In this document: positions 1 to 7,017 of the stretch, in pieces
Numbering within the stretch: the stretch's first letter is position 1
Layout of the letters: each line of letters begins with the position of its first letter
NCBI GenBank assembly: GCA_003562555.1
Contig: PWUO01000233.1
Coordinates: forward strand, 1-15,782
DNA length: 15,782 nt
Reading direction: 5' to 3'
Origin: Dehalococcoidia bacterium
Lineage (GTDB): Bacteria; Chloroflexota; Dehalococcoidia; GIF9; AB-539-J10
Program-made: the position numbers and the translations under genes
Notes under the pieces: generated by a model
The model's database searches: none
Seen by the model: the letters and a program-made list of their open reading frames with translations, nothing else
What the model was told of the DNA's origin: nothing

Positions 1-468
1 CGCTATGAAATCGACATCACGGCCGTCCGTAGCTTTGAGTACTACACCGGACTGTGCTTCCAGTTAGTGAGTGCCGCAGGGGAGAAGGTCGGAGGAGGAG
101 GAAGGTACGATGATCTGGTCCCCATGATGGGAGGACCGGATATCACCGCCTGTGGGTTCGCGCTCTATATCGATCAGTTGATGAGTCTCCTGCGTGCGGC
201 TCCGTGCGTTGTCCAATGTATCGCGGTTGTGTGCGACGAGGCGTCGCCCGGTGTGGTCTGTCGGACGCTGTCGGCTGCGAGGGAGGTGCGCGCAGCAGGT
301 GGTAACGCAGTCGTTGGCATTCGGCGGGGATCCGACTTCACCGCACGATACCGGTGGGTCATGAAAGTCTCGGCCCAGGACCAGGACAGCGTGGAATTGA
401 CTGACTCGGACACCAATGTGAAGGTGGTTTGCTCTATCTGCGAGGCCATCGAACGGGTCCAGGGGTAG
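1..468 (+). CDS. hisZ: ATP phosphoribosyltransferase regulatory subunit HisZ, C-terminal part
   Basis: The reading frame is open from the first base, so the 5' end lies outside the window; 155 residues remain. HisZ is a catalytically inactive paralogue of histidyl-tRNA synthetase. It binds short-form HisG, activates it and confers histidine feedback inhibition on the first step of histidine synthesis. Visible class II synthetase-fold landmarks are FEYYTG (residues 12-17), GGGRYDDL (32-39) and the motif-3-like CGFALYIDQL (51-60). About 95 residues follow, resembling a worn anticodon-binding-like domain. The HisRS reading is the main alternative. I prefer HisZ because a short-form HisG, which needs HisZ, starts immediately after the TAG stop, and because the C-terminal part is divergent. 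The run of GGA codons near base 91 simply encodes the glycine loop. Confidence 0.85.
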   Translation, partial: RYEIDITAVRSFEYYTGLCFQLVSAAGEKVGGGGRYDDLVPMMGGPDITACGFALYIDQLMSLLRAAPCVVQCIAVVCDEASPGVVCRTLSAAREVRAAGGNAVVGIRRGSDFTARYRWVMKVSAQDQDSVELTDSDTNVKVVCSICEAIERVQG

Positions 469-470
469 AG

Positions 471-1913
471 TTGGTTAACGTGGAGCCCATTAACCCGGTC
501 GGTATTCGAATCGCACTCCCCAAGGGGAGATTCCTCGGTCCCACGTCGGAGATGCTGGATGCGACCGGCGTCTCCTTCTGCGATTACAGCCCCGGCACCA
601 GGCACTACCGGATCTGTTCGTCCCGGTTTGACTACCTGTCGGCCAAGATCCTGCAGGAGCGGGACATTTCGGTACACGTATCGATTGGCAACTACGACCT
701 TGGCATCTGCGGGGCGGACTGGGTCAGGGAACTGAAGGCGCGCTATCCGGCCGCCTCCCTGATCGAGGTCTCACCACTGGATTACCACGATGGTGCCGTT
801 TTCCTCGCATCCAGCGCCGCTTCCGGTTTCGCTTCGTTGGACGCAGTCGCTGCCTCGAGACAGCCAATCCGGATCGTGTCCGAGTACCCGAATCTCGCCA
901 CGGAGTTGGCGACGCAACTCAGGCTCCGGCGTTTCCGCGTATTTCCCGTGTGGGGAGCTGCCGAGGTCTATCCTCCCGAATCGGCTGATCTGGTAGTGAT
1001 GTGGGCGAAGACTGAACGCGACCTGATGTCGCAGGGACTGGTACCACTCAGACGGCTGTTTGACGTGCAGGCCGTTCTGGTGGGTAACCGCGAATCCCTG
1101 TCGCGCAAGGACATGAGCGAGGTGCTCTCGCTGGTGAACAGCCGGTTTTGCCGTGATCGCGTGACAGACCGATCCGTGCCGCCATTCACTGCTGAGCAGT
1201 TCCGCGCAGAGTCGCTGGCCACGTGGCAGTCTCGTGACATTCGGCTGGCATTGCCTGACGGACATCAGAAGACACCGGCGGTTGAACTGCTGGAGCGTGC
1301 TGGGATTCATGTGCCAGGCTACGCGGGACGCACGGTTGAGCGTCGCTTGCTGGCAGAACACGACTGGCTTGCCGCCAAGGTCATTCGTCCACAGGACATG
1401 CCGATTCAGGTGGCCAGCGGGCATTTCGACCTTGCCGTCACGGGGCAGGACTGGTTGACCGAGCATCGGTGTACGTTTCCAAGCAGCCCGGTAATTGAAC
1501 TTGTGGACCTGGGATTCGGCAGGGTGAGGGTGGTTGCCGCCCTAAGCCAGAACGTGCCTGTAAGCTCTACGGAGGAGTTGCGCGATTACGTCGCACGAGG
1601 AGGCTTCCGTCCTCTTCGGGTGGCTTCCGAATACGTCAACATTGCGGACAGGTATCTGCGTGACAATCACTTCGTCTGCTACAAGGTCATGCCAACGTGG
1701 GGGGCGAGTGAGGCGTTTCTGTCCGATGACGCCGATTTGCTGGTGGACAATACGCAGACTGGCAAGACGCTCGTGGAGAACGGGCTCAAGATCATCGAAG
1801 TGATTCTTCGCTCCAGCGCGTGCCTCATCGCCAATACCGAGAGCCTTGCGGATCCGTTCAAGAGAACACGCATCGAGGAGGTCGCCGGGCTGTTGAAAGG
1901 AGCTGTCGGATGA
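471..1913 (+). CDS. hisG: ATP phosphoribosyltransferase, tandem double-HisG protein
   Basis: HisG joins ATP and PRPP to make phosphoribosyl-ATP, the committed step of histidine synthesis, in the cytoplasm. Short-form HisG is normally about 210 residues; this chain is about 480 and contains two copies. Copy 1 (residues about 12-226) has ALPKGR (15-20), LGICGADW (77-84) and SEYPNLA (137-143). Its PRPP-loop position reads ADLVVMWAKTERDL (172-185), which is not canonical. Copy 2 (about 256-480) has ALPDGH (260-265), LAVTGQDW (321-328), DLGFGRVR (346-353) and a canonical loop ADLLVDNTQTGKTL (421-434). A linker of about 29 residues joins them. The start is uncertain: TTG 471 has AGGGG five bases upstream, while GTG 480 in the same frame would give 477 residues. 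Both begin directly after the hisZ stop, so the genes are surely co-transcribed. The stop overlaps the hisD start (ATGA). Family identity is certain; the double architecture is unusual. Confidence 0.95.
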   Translation: MVNVEPINPVGIRIALPKGRFLGPTSEMLDATGVSFCDYSPGTRHYRICSSRFDYLSAKILQERDISVHVSIGNYDLGICGADWVRELKARYPAASLIEVSPLDYHDGAVFLASSAASGFASLDAVAASRQPIRIVSEYPNLATELATQLRLRRFRVFPVWGAAEVYPPESADLVVMWAKTERDLMSQGLVPLRRLFDVQAVLVGNRESLSRKDMSEVLSLVNSRFCRDRVTDRSVPPFTAEQFRAESLATWQSRDIRLALPDGHQKTPAVELLERAGIHVPGYAGRTVERRLLAEHDWLAAKVIRPQDMPIQVASGHFDLAVTGQDWLTEHRCTFPSSPVIELVDLGFGRVRVVAALSQNVPVSSTEELRDYVARGGFRPLRVASEYVNIADRYLRDNHFVCYKVMPTWGASEAFLSDDADLLVDNTQTGKTLVENGLKIIEVILRSSACLIANTESLADPFKRTRIEEVAGLLKGAVG

Positions 1914-3232
1914 AAAGGGCAGTTGGTCTGGACATGGCGATGCGAATGCTGCAAAGGCCGGATCCCCTCGAGTCTCTCGTAGGTCAACCCAGCCTGCTGG
2001 AGAGCATACGCACCACGTTCGGGGAACCATTGTCTCCCGCTCAGGTCGTTGACCGCATACTCGGCGGTGTTCGTGCGCGTGGTGACGAAGCGGTTCACGA
2101 GTATACCCGCATGATCTCCGGGATTGACGTTCTCAGCCTTGAAGTGCCACGTACTGAGATAACGTCTGCATGCACAAGGATCGACCCCGCACTTCTTGAC
2201 GCGCTGCGTCTGGCTGCATCACGCATTCGGGAGTACCACGAAGCGTATGCCATTCCCACCGGGCCCCATTTCATCGACGATGAACTCGGCCGCAATATCC
2301 TGCCGTTACGCCGGGTGGGTTTGTATGTGCCTGGAGGACGTTATGCGTACCCATCCTCTGTACTCATGTCTGCCATACCGGCAAAGGTGGCTGGTGTCGT
2401 GGAAGTAGTTGTGGCAACGCCGCCAGGACCTCAAGGGAAGGTGTCTCCGGCGACGCTGAGTGCTTGTGACATCGCTGGGGTCGACCGTGTGTTCGCAATA
2501 GGTGGAGCCCAGGCTATCGCAGCGATGGCGTATGGCACCGCATCTGTCCCACGGGTCGACAAGATATGTGGACCTGGCAATATATTTGTCACGCTTGCGA
2601 AGAAGCAGGTCTTCGGGTCTGTCGCCATCGATAGTCTTGCCGGTCCGAGTGAAGTCCTCATCATTGCCGATGCAACCGCGTCGCCCGAGTATTGTGCTGC
2701 TGATATCCTGGCCCAGGCGGAACATGACCCTGAGGCAGCTGTCGCACTAGTTACCGATTCGCCAGAACTGGCCGACCGAGTCGATCAGGAACTGCAACGG
2801 CAGTTGCAGGAACTCGGGAATTCTGCAGGTCTTTCGGAAGCGGTGGACAGGGGCGTGATCGCGGTGGTTGATTCGATCGATGAGGCAGTGCACCTCTCTA
2901 ATGAATACGCACCCGAGCATCTGGAAGTCCTCGTAGCAAACCCCCGTGAGTGTCTCAAGCGGATACTGAATGCCGGCTGCATATGCCTTGGTGGTGCGTC
3001 TCCCGTGGCGATGGGCGACTACGTAGACGGTCCCAGCCATGTCTTGCCCACCGGTGGCAGTGCACGATTCTCGTCTGTCCTCGGGGTAGAGGACTTCGTG
3101 AAGTACTCGAGTATTGCGCAACTCGGCAGTGCTACAATGTCTCGCCTTGGGCCTGCGGCGGTCGCCATCGCCAGGGCCGAAGGACTGGAAGCACACGCCA
3201 GGGCAGTTGAGAAGAGACTCGGCACGAGGTGA
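1910..3232 (+). CDS. hisD: Histidinol dehydrogenase
   Basis: HisD performs the last two steps of histidine synthesis, oxidising L-histidinol to histidinal and then to histidine with NAD+ and a zinc ion. The 440-residue protein is full length for the family. Visible motifs are VGLYVPGG (136-143), VDKICGPGN (216-224) and LAGPSE (243-248). NEYAPEHLE (331-339) carries the catalytic Glu-His pair, E336 and H337. By position in the family, zinc ligands would be Q269 and H272 (in LAQAEHD), D370 (GDYVDGPSHVLPT) and H429 near the C-terminus. All are present, so the enzyme should be active. The ATG overlaps the hisG stop by four bases (ATGA), with GAAAGGAG ending 7 bases upstream. This supports translational coupling and excludes the longer upstream reading of the same frame. 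Confidence 0.98.
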   Translation: MKRAVGLDMAMRMLQRPDPLESLVGQPSLLESIRTTFGEPLSPAQVVDRILGGVRARGDEAVHEYTRMISGIDVLSLEVPRTEITSACTRIDPALLDALRLAASRIREYHEAYAIPTGPHFIDDELGRNILPLRRVGLYVPGGRYAYPSSVLMSAIPAKVAGVVEVVVATPPGPQGKVSPATLSACDIAGVDRVFAIGGAQAIAAMAYGTASVPRVDKICGPGNIFVTLAKKQVFGSVAIDSLAGPSEVLIIADATASPEYCAADILAQAEHDPEAAVALVTDSPELADRVDQELQRQLQELGNSAGLSEAVDRGVIAVVDSIDEAVHLSNEYAPEHLEVLVANPRECLKRILNAGCICLGGASPVAMGDYVDGPSHVLPTGGSARFSSVLGVEDFVKYSSIAQLGSATMSRLGPAAVAIARAEGLEAHARAVEKRLGTR

Positions 3233-3235
3233 CCT

Positions 3236-4348
3236 GTGGACATAGACCGCGTGGAACGGTTGATCCGACCCGGCCTCGCCACCATGCGAGGTTACGATCC
3301 TGTTGAACCGATCGATGTGCTCGAGAGGGAGCTTGGTAGAAGGATCGTCAAGCTCGATGGCAATGAGAATCCGTATCTCTCGTCCCCAAGGGCGCGTGAG
3401 GTGCTCGCGCGATTCCCGTATTACCACATCTATCCCGATCCGCTGCAGCGGAAACTTCGGGAGGCATTGTCGGACTACACTGGTTTTCCTCCACAGAATA
3501 TCGTGTGTGGTAATGGCAGCGATGACCTCATAGACCTTGTGCTCAGATTGTTCGTTTGTGACGGCGATGAGGTTCTGAACGCTCCTCCAACGTTCGGAAT
3601 GTATCCATTTCTCGTCACACTTTCCGGGGGACGCCTCGTTGATGTGCCCAGGCTTAGTGGTTTCGCGCTCGATGTAGAGGGGCTCCGGCAGGCGATGACG
3701 CCTCGCACGCGGGTGATATTTGTTGCCTCACCGAACAATCCAACCGGTGATGTTGCCTCCACGGAGGAGGTGCGGCAGTTGCTGGACATGGAAATCATCG
3801 TTGCAGTGGATGAAGCGTACTTCGAGTTTGCCTCGGAGACGGTTGCCTCACTGATTCCGGAGTATCCGAACCTGATTGTGCTGAGGACGTTCAGCAAGTG
3901 GGCGGGACTCGCAGGTGTGCGCGTCGGGTATGCGCTCTGTCACGAGAAGCTTTCGTCCCACCTCTTGACCATCAAGCAGCCCTACAATGTGAACGTGGCT
4001 GGCGAGGCTGCCGCGGTTGCCTCGCTACAGGATGCAGACTACCTTCTGTCGAATGTCGACAAGCTCAGGGCGGAGCGTGACAGGATGACAGAGGGACTCG
4101 CGTCCTTCGCGTTTCTGCACCCGCACCAGTCCAAGGCTAACTTCGTCCTGTGTCGCGTCGATCAGAAAGGACGAAGCGGCGACGAAACCGCGGCACGGAG
4201 GCTGCGCGATGGGCTGCGTGGAAGAGGAATACTCGTTCGTTTCTACGAGAGTGATGGTCTGAGGGACTGCCTGCGCATAAGCGCGGGGCTTCCCGAAGAC
4301 ACGGATGCCTTGCTGGAAGCGTTAGGGGAGGTATGGAATGAGTTATAG
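3236..4348 (+). CDS. hisC: Histidinol-phosphate aminotransferase
   Basis: HisC is a PLP-dependent fold-type I aminotransferase that converts imidazole-acetol phosphate plus glutamate to L-histidinol phosphate and 2-oxoglutarate. The 370-residue length is normal. Landmarks are LDGNENPY (40-47), GNGSDDLID (92-100), ASPNNPTGD (164-172), VDEAYFEF (191-198) with the PLP-ring aspartate D192, TFSKWAGLAGVRVGY (218-232) with the Schiff-base lysine K221, and RISAG (347-351) with the substrate-carboxylate arginine. The start is GTG 3236, three bases after the hisD stop. Its Shine-Dalgarno GAGGTGA (3226-3232) includes that stop codon. The 3' end overlaps hisB by 11 bases. Related aminotransferases could look similar, but the operon position and motifs make HisC the clear choice. 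Confidence 0.97.
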   Translation: MDIDRVERLIRPGLATMRGYDPVEPIDVLERELGRRIVKLDGNENPYLSSPRAREVLARFPYYHIYPDPLQRKLREALSDYTGFPPQNIVCGNGSDDLIDLVLRLFVCDGDEVLNAPPTFGMYPFLVTLSGGRLVDVPRLSGFALDVEGLRQAMTPRTRVIFVASPNNPTGDVASTEEVRQLLDMEIIVAVDEAYFEFASETVASLIPEYPNLIVLRTFSKWAGLAGVRVGYALCHEKLSSHLLTIKQPYNVNVAGEAAAVASLQDADYLLSNVDKLRAERDRMTEGLASFAFLHPHQSKANFVLCRVDQKGRSGDETAARRLRDGLRGRGILVRFYESDGLRDCLRISAGLPEDTDALLEALGEVWNEL

Positions 4349-4928
4349 GACATCCTCGGTTGCACGTGAAACTGCTGAGACTCGCATCGCGATTGAATTG
4401 TCGCTAGACGGTACGGGGAGGGCCGACATCAGTACCGGCATTCGGATGTTCGACCATTTCCTTACTCAGATCGCCAGACATGGTATGTTCGATCTCGTCA
4501 TCTCCGCCTCAGGTGATGACCAGCATCATACGGTCGAAGACGTCGCAATCTGCCTGGGAAGGGCGTTCAATGAAGCGCTCGCAGACAGAAAGGGCATCGT
4601 GCGGATGGCTCACGCAGCCATCCCCATGGATGAGGCTCTCTGCATGGTGGCGGTTGATATGAGCGGGCGTGGTGGCGGCTATATATCGGCGCCTTTCAGC
4701 AGCGCCCTGATCGGTGATCTGGAGAGCGACATGGTGCGGCATTTTCTCGTGACCCTGGCCTCCGAGGCGCGGGTAACGCTGCACGCGGCCGTGGAATACG
4801 GGACTAACGATCATCACAAGGCCGAGGCCCTTTTCAAAGCGCTGGCGCGAGCTCTCGATGGGGCATGTCAGCTTGACCCGAGGCGCGGTGGCGAGGTGCC
4901 CAGCAGTAAGGGCGTGCTGGACCATTAA
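4338..4928 (+). CDS. hisB: Imidazoleglycerol-phosphate dehydratase
   Basis: HisB dehydrates imidazole glycerol phosphate to imidazole-acetol phosphate, using a di-manganese centre in a 24-subunit assembly. The 196-residue product is the monofunctional form without the N-terminal histidinol-phosphatase domain of enterobacteria. The paired metal-binding motifs are both intact: HHTVEDVAICLG (63-74) and DHHKAEALFKALARAL (158-173). MFDHFLTQIARHGMFD (37-52) and MDEAL (97-101) are also family-typical. The ATG lies inside the 3' end of hisC, preceded by a strong GGGGAGG (4325-4331). This is the last histidine gene here; hisH, hisA, hisF and hisI do not follow. Confidence 0.98.
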   Translation: MSYRTSSVARETAETRIAIELSLDGTGRADISTGIRMFDHFLTQIARHGMFDLVISASGDDQHHTVEDVAICLGRAFNEALADRKGIVRMAHAAIPMDEALCMVAVDMSGRGGGYISAPFSSALIGDLESDMVRHFLVTLASEARVTLHAAVEYGTNDHHKAEALFKALARALDGACQLDPRRGGEVPSSKGVLDH

Positions 4929-5054
4929 TCCGACTGACTCGCTGAACGTTATCCACATGACTGGTTTCATCGTGTATGCAGCATCTGCAGATGGTTCCGG
5001 CGCGTGCTTCAGCGCTGACACGTGATGTGGTAGGCTGTTATAGAGGTAAGGACT
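4929..5054 (+). other. Intergenic spacer between hisB and pfkA
   Basis: This 126-base gap separates the histidine operon from the phosphofructokinase gene. I see no hairpin followed by a T-tract, so no Rho-independent terminator is evident. It holds a perfect 12-base palindrome (4982-4993). A -35-like CTGACA (5015-5020) lies 15 bases before a weak TGTTAT (5036-5041), but that placement would start transcription almost on the ribosome-binding site. Whether pfkA has its own promoter is unresolved. Confidence 0.5.
4982..4993. repeat. Perfect 12-bp palindrome upstream of pfkA
   Basis: CATCTGCAGATG reads identically on both strands. It lies about 60 bases upstream of the pfkA start in the only sizeable gap on this side of the window. 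A dimeric regulator site is possible, but there is no second copy nearby and chance occurrence is not excluded. Confidence 0.4.
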
Positions 5055-6026
5055 ATGATGAAACGCATAGGTGTGCTTACGAGTGGGGGCGATGGGCCGG
5101 GAATGAACGCTGCTATCCGGGCGGTGGTCCGGACGGCTGCCGCATATGAACTCGAGGTGCTCGGTATTCGCCGCGGCTACGCTGGACTCCTCGATGAGGA
5201 GACGGTAGAGCTGGGACCAAGAGCTGTTGCGAATCTGATTCACCGCGGAGGGACGCTGCTCGGGACGGCACGCTGTGAGGAGATGAGAACCGAAGCGGGA
5301 CTGCGCAAGGCAGCCGAGAATATCGCCAGGTTTGGCATTGACGGGCTGGTGGTGATAGGCGGTGATGGAACGTTCCGTGGCGCGCAGGAGTTGTCCGCTG
5401 TCAGTGATGTACACGTTGTCGGCGTGCCGGGAACCATCGATAATGACTTGTACGGCACGGATGCTACCATCGGCTTCGACACTGCGGTCAACACGGCAAT
5501 GGAGGCCATCGACCGCCTCCGAGACACTGCCGAGGCGCATGAGAGGCTGTTCTTCGTGGAGGTCATGGGCCGTACACGTGGATTCATCGCGCTTAGTGTG
5601 GGAGTTGCCGGCGGCGCGGAGGATATCCTCGTACCCGAGATTCGCACGGACCTGGAGGGTCTAAGCGCAGCCATTCGCGAACGTCTGGCGGCAGGAAAGC
5701 GCGCCAGCATAGTTGTGGTCGCTGAGGGGGATGATGCCGGCCGAGCATTCGAGATCGCCGAGAAGCTTGGCCACGGACTGGTAATGGATTACCGCGTGTG
5801 CGTGCTCGGTCACGTGCAGCGCGGCGGTCCTCCAACAGCTCAGGACAGGTTACTTGCCAGCAAGCTGGGTGCCGGAGCTGTGCGAACCCTGGTTGAGGGT
5901 CGCACCGGCGTGATGGTTGGACTGATGAATGGCAAGGTGGTCGAAACTCCGTTCGAGCAGACGTGGCGGAATGATAAGGCATTGGATACTGACCTGCTCT
6001 ACCTAATGAAAGTACTTGCGAGGTGA
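5055..6026 (+). CDS. pfkA: ATP-dependent 6-phosphofructokinase
   Basis: PfkA phosphorylates fructose 6-phosphate to fructose 1,6-bisphosphate, the committed glycolytic step. The 323-residue length matches the bacterial PfkA type. GGDGPGMNAAIR (11-22) and GGDGT (102-106) form the nucleotide site. Glycine at 105 and PGTIDND (125-131) with Gly126 indicate ATP rather than pyrophosphate as donor; PPi enzymes usually carry Asp and Lys at these positions. D129 is the expected catalytic base. VEVMGRTRGF (168-177) and LGHVQRGG (251-258) bind sugar phosphate. Two adjacent ATG codons (5055 and 5058) are possible starts, with AGAGGT (5042-5047) serving either. Some allosteric-site residues of the E. coli enzyme appear kept (R22, R26), but regulation cannot be inferred. 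The aldolase gene follows after four bases, so the two are co-transcribed. Confidence 0.95.
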   Translation: MMKRIGVLTSGGDGPGMNAAIRAVVRTAAAYELEVLGIRRGYAGLLDEETVELGPRAVANLIHRGGTLLGTARCEEMRTEAGLRKAAENIARFGIDGLVVIGGDGTFRGAQELSAVSDVHVVGVPGTIDNDLYGTDATIGFDTAVNTAMEAIDRLRDTAEAHERLFFVEVMGRTRGFIALSVGVAGGAEDILVPEIRTDLEGLSAAIRERLAAGKRASIVVVAEGDDAGRAFEIAEKLGHGLVMDYRVCVLGHVQRGGPPTAQDRLLASKLGAGAVRTLVEGRTGVMVGLMNGKVVETPFEQTWRNDKALDTDLLYLMKVLAR

Positions 6027-6030
6027 CGAC

Positions 6031-7014
6031 ATGAAGAAGATGACGATCGGGAAGTACCGTGGCCTCCAGCGGCTCGCAGATGATCGAGGCTTCATATGCA
6101 TGTGTGCGCTTGATCATCGCGGTTCGCTTGCGAAGATGCTGAAGGAAGGAACAGGAAACGAACCATCGTATCAGGACATGGTGGACTTCAAGTACGATGT
6201 CACTGGTGCCTTGTCTCCGCACTGCAGTGCGATACTCCTTGATCCAGTGTATGGCGCGGCCCAGGCTATTGCGGCGAACCTGCTGTCAAGTGAAGCCGGT
6301 CTCGCGGTATCACTGGAGGAGACCGGCTACGAGGGTGGTGCGGAATCACGTGTGAGCCGGCCTCTTGATGGATGGAACGCCGGGAAGATCAGGAAGATGG
6401 GAGGCGATGCTGCGAAACTCCTGCTCTATTACCGGCCGGATGTAGAGGTGGCCGCTCAACAGCGTGCGCTGGTGGAGCAACTCGCATCCTGGTGTGATGA
6501 GCAGGATCTCGCGTTCATCTGCGAGCCTGTTGGTTATGCGGTTGGGGATGAGGCTAAGTCAGGGCGCTACTCTGCTCTAAAGCCTGACATTGTCATCAAG
6601 ACTGCGGAGCAACTCACGCCGCTCGGAATCGATGTCCTTAAGGCGGAGTTTCCAGCGGACGCTCGTGTTGAGACCGACCCCAAGGTCATGCTTGAGAATT
6701 GCAGGAAGCTGGACGCTGCGAGCAAGGTTCCGTGGATCATCCTAAGTGGCGGAGTGGATTTCGACCTGTTTGTCCGCCAGGTGGAGATCGCCAGCAAGGC
6801 CGGTGCGTGTGGATTCCTTGCGGGTCGCGCGCTATGGCAGGAGGCTACATCGATTGCTTCGCGCGAGGAACGGCAGGAATTCTTCCGGACCACCGTGGTG
6901 GACCGGTTGCGCGTACTGATGTCGGTGGCTAACGCCTATGGCACGCCGTGGTACGAGAGGGTCAGCGCCCCGGCAATCGAAGACGGCTGGTACACGTCGT
7001 ATCAGCAAGCCTGA
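6031..7014 (+). CDS. LacD-family class I aldolase (tagatose/fructose bisphosphate aldolase type)
   Basis: This 327-residue protein resembles tagatose 1,6-bisphosphate aldolase (DeoC/LacD TIM-barrel family), which cleaves ketose 1,6-bisphosphates into dihydroxyacetone phosphate and glyceraldehyde 3-phosphate through a Schiff base. Landmarks are CALDHRGS (25-32), KLLLYYRPD (129-137), CEPVGY (164-169), DVLKAEFP (201-208) with the presumed Schiff-base lysine K204, LSGGVD (239-244) and AGRALW (264-269). The start is ATG 6031, because GAGGTGA (6020-6026) lies just upstream and includes the pfkA stop. A TTG 15 bases earlier is less likely. Pairing with pfkA points to cleavage of fructose 1,6-bisphosphate in glycolysis. 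LacD enzymes are loose about stereochemistry, so tagatose bisphosphate or a sulfosugar phosphate (YihT relatives) cannot be excluded. No isomerase or transporter is adjacent to decide. Confidence 0.88.
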   Translation: MKKMTIGKYRGLQRLADDRGFICMCALDHRGSLAKMLKEGTGNEPSYQDMVDFKYDVTGALSPHCSAILLDPVYGAAQAIAANLLSSEAGLAVSLEETGYEGGAESRVSRPLDGWNAGKIRKMGGDAAKLLLYYRPDVEVAAQQRALVEQLASWCDEQDLAFICEPVGYAVGDEAKSGRYSALKPDIVIKTAEQLTPLGIDVLKAEFPADARVETDPKVMLENCRKLDAASKVPWIILSGGVDFDLFVRQVEIASKAGACGFLAGRALWQEATSIASREERQEFFRTTVVDRLRVLMSVANAYGTPWYERVSAPAIEDGWYTSYQQA

Positions 7015-7017
7015 CGA

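Noticed and set aside
1..468. Histidyl-tRNA synthetase instead of HisZ
   Set aside because: The visible motifs are shared by both, but the immediate junction with short-form HisG and the divergent C-terminal part favour HisZ. The missing N-terminal half would settle it.
4929..5054. An intrinsic terminator ending the his operon
   Set aside because: There is only a weak GCGC dyad and the 12-base palindrome, with no T-run after either.
4509..5540. A 343-codon minus-strand open frame spanning hisB, the spacer and pfkA
   Set aside because: It is antisense to two genes with intact catalytic motifs, and its translation is His/Arg/Ser-rich with no domain.
5055..6026. Pyrophosphate-dependent phosphofructokinase
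   Set aside because: Gly105 and the PGTIDND motif are those of ATP-dependent enzymes; PPi enzymes typically have Asp and Lys at the corresponding positions.
5055..7014. A sulfoquinovose (sulfo-EMP) gene pair
   Set aside because: YihT-type aldolases are related to LacD, but no sulfoquinovosidase, isomerase, sulfosugar transporter or reductase is nearby and the kinase looks like ordinary PfkA.
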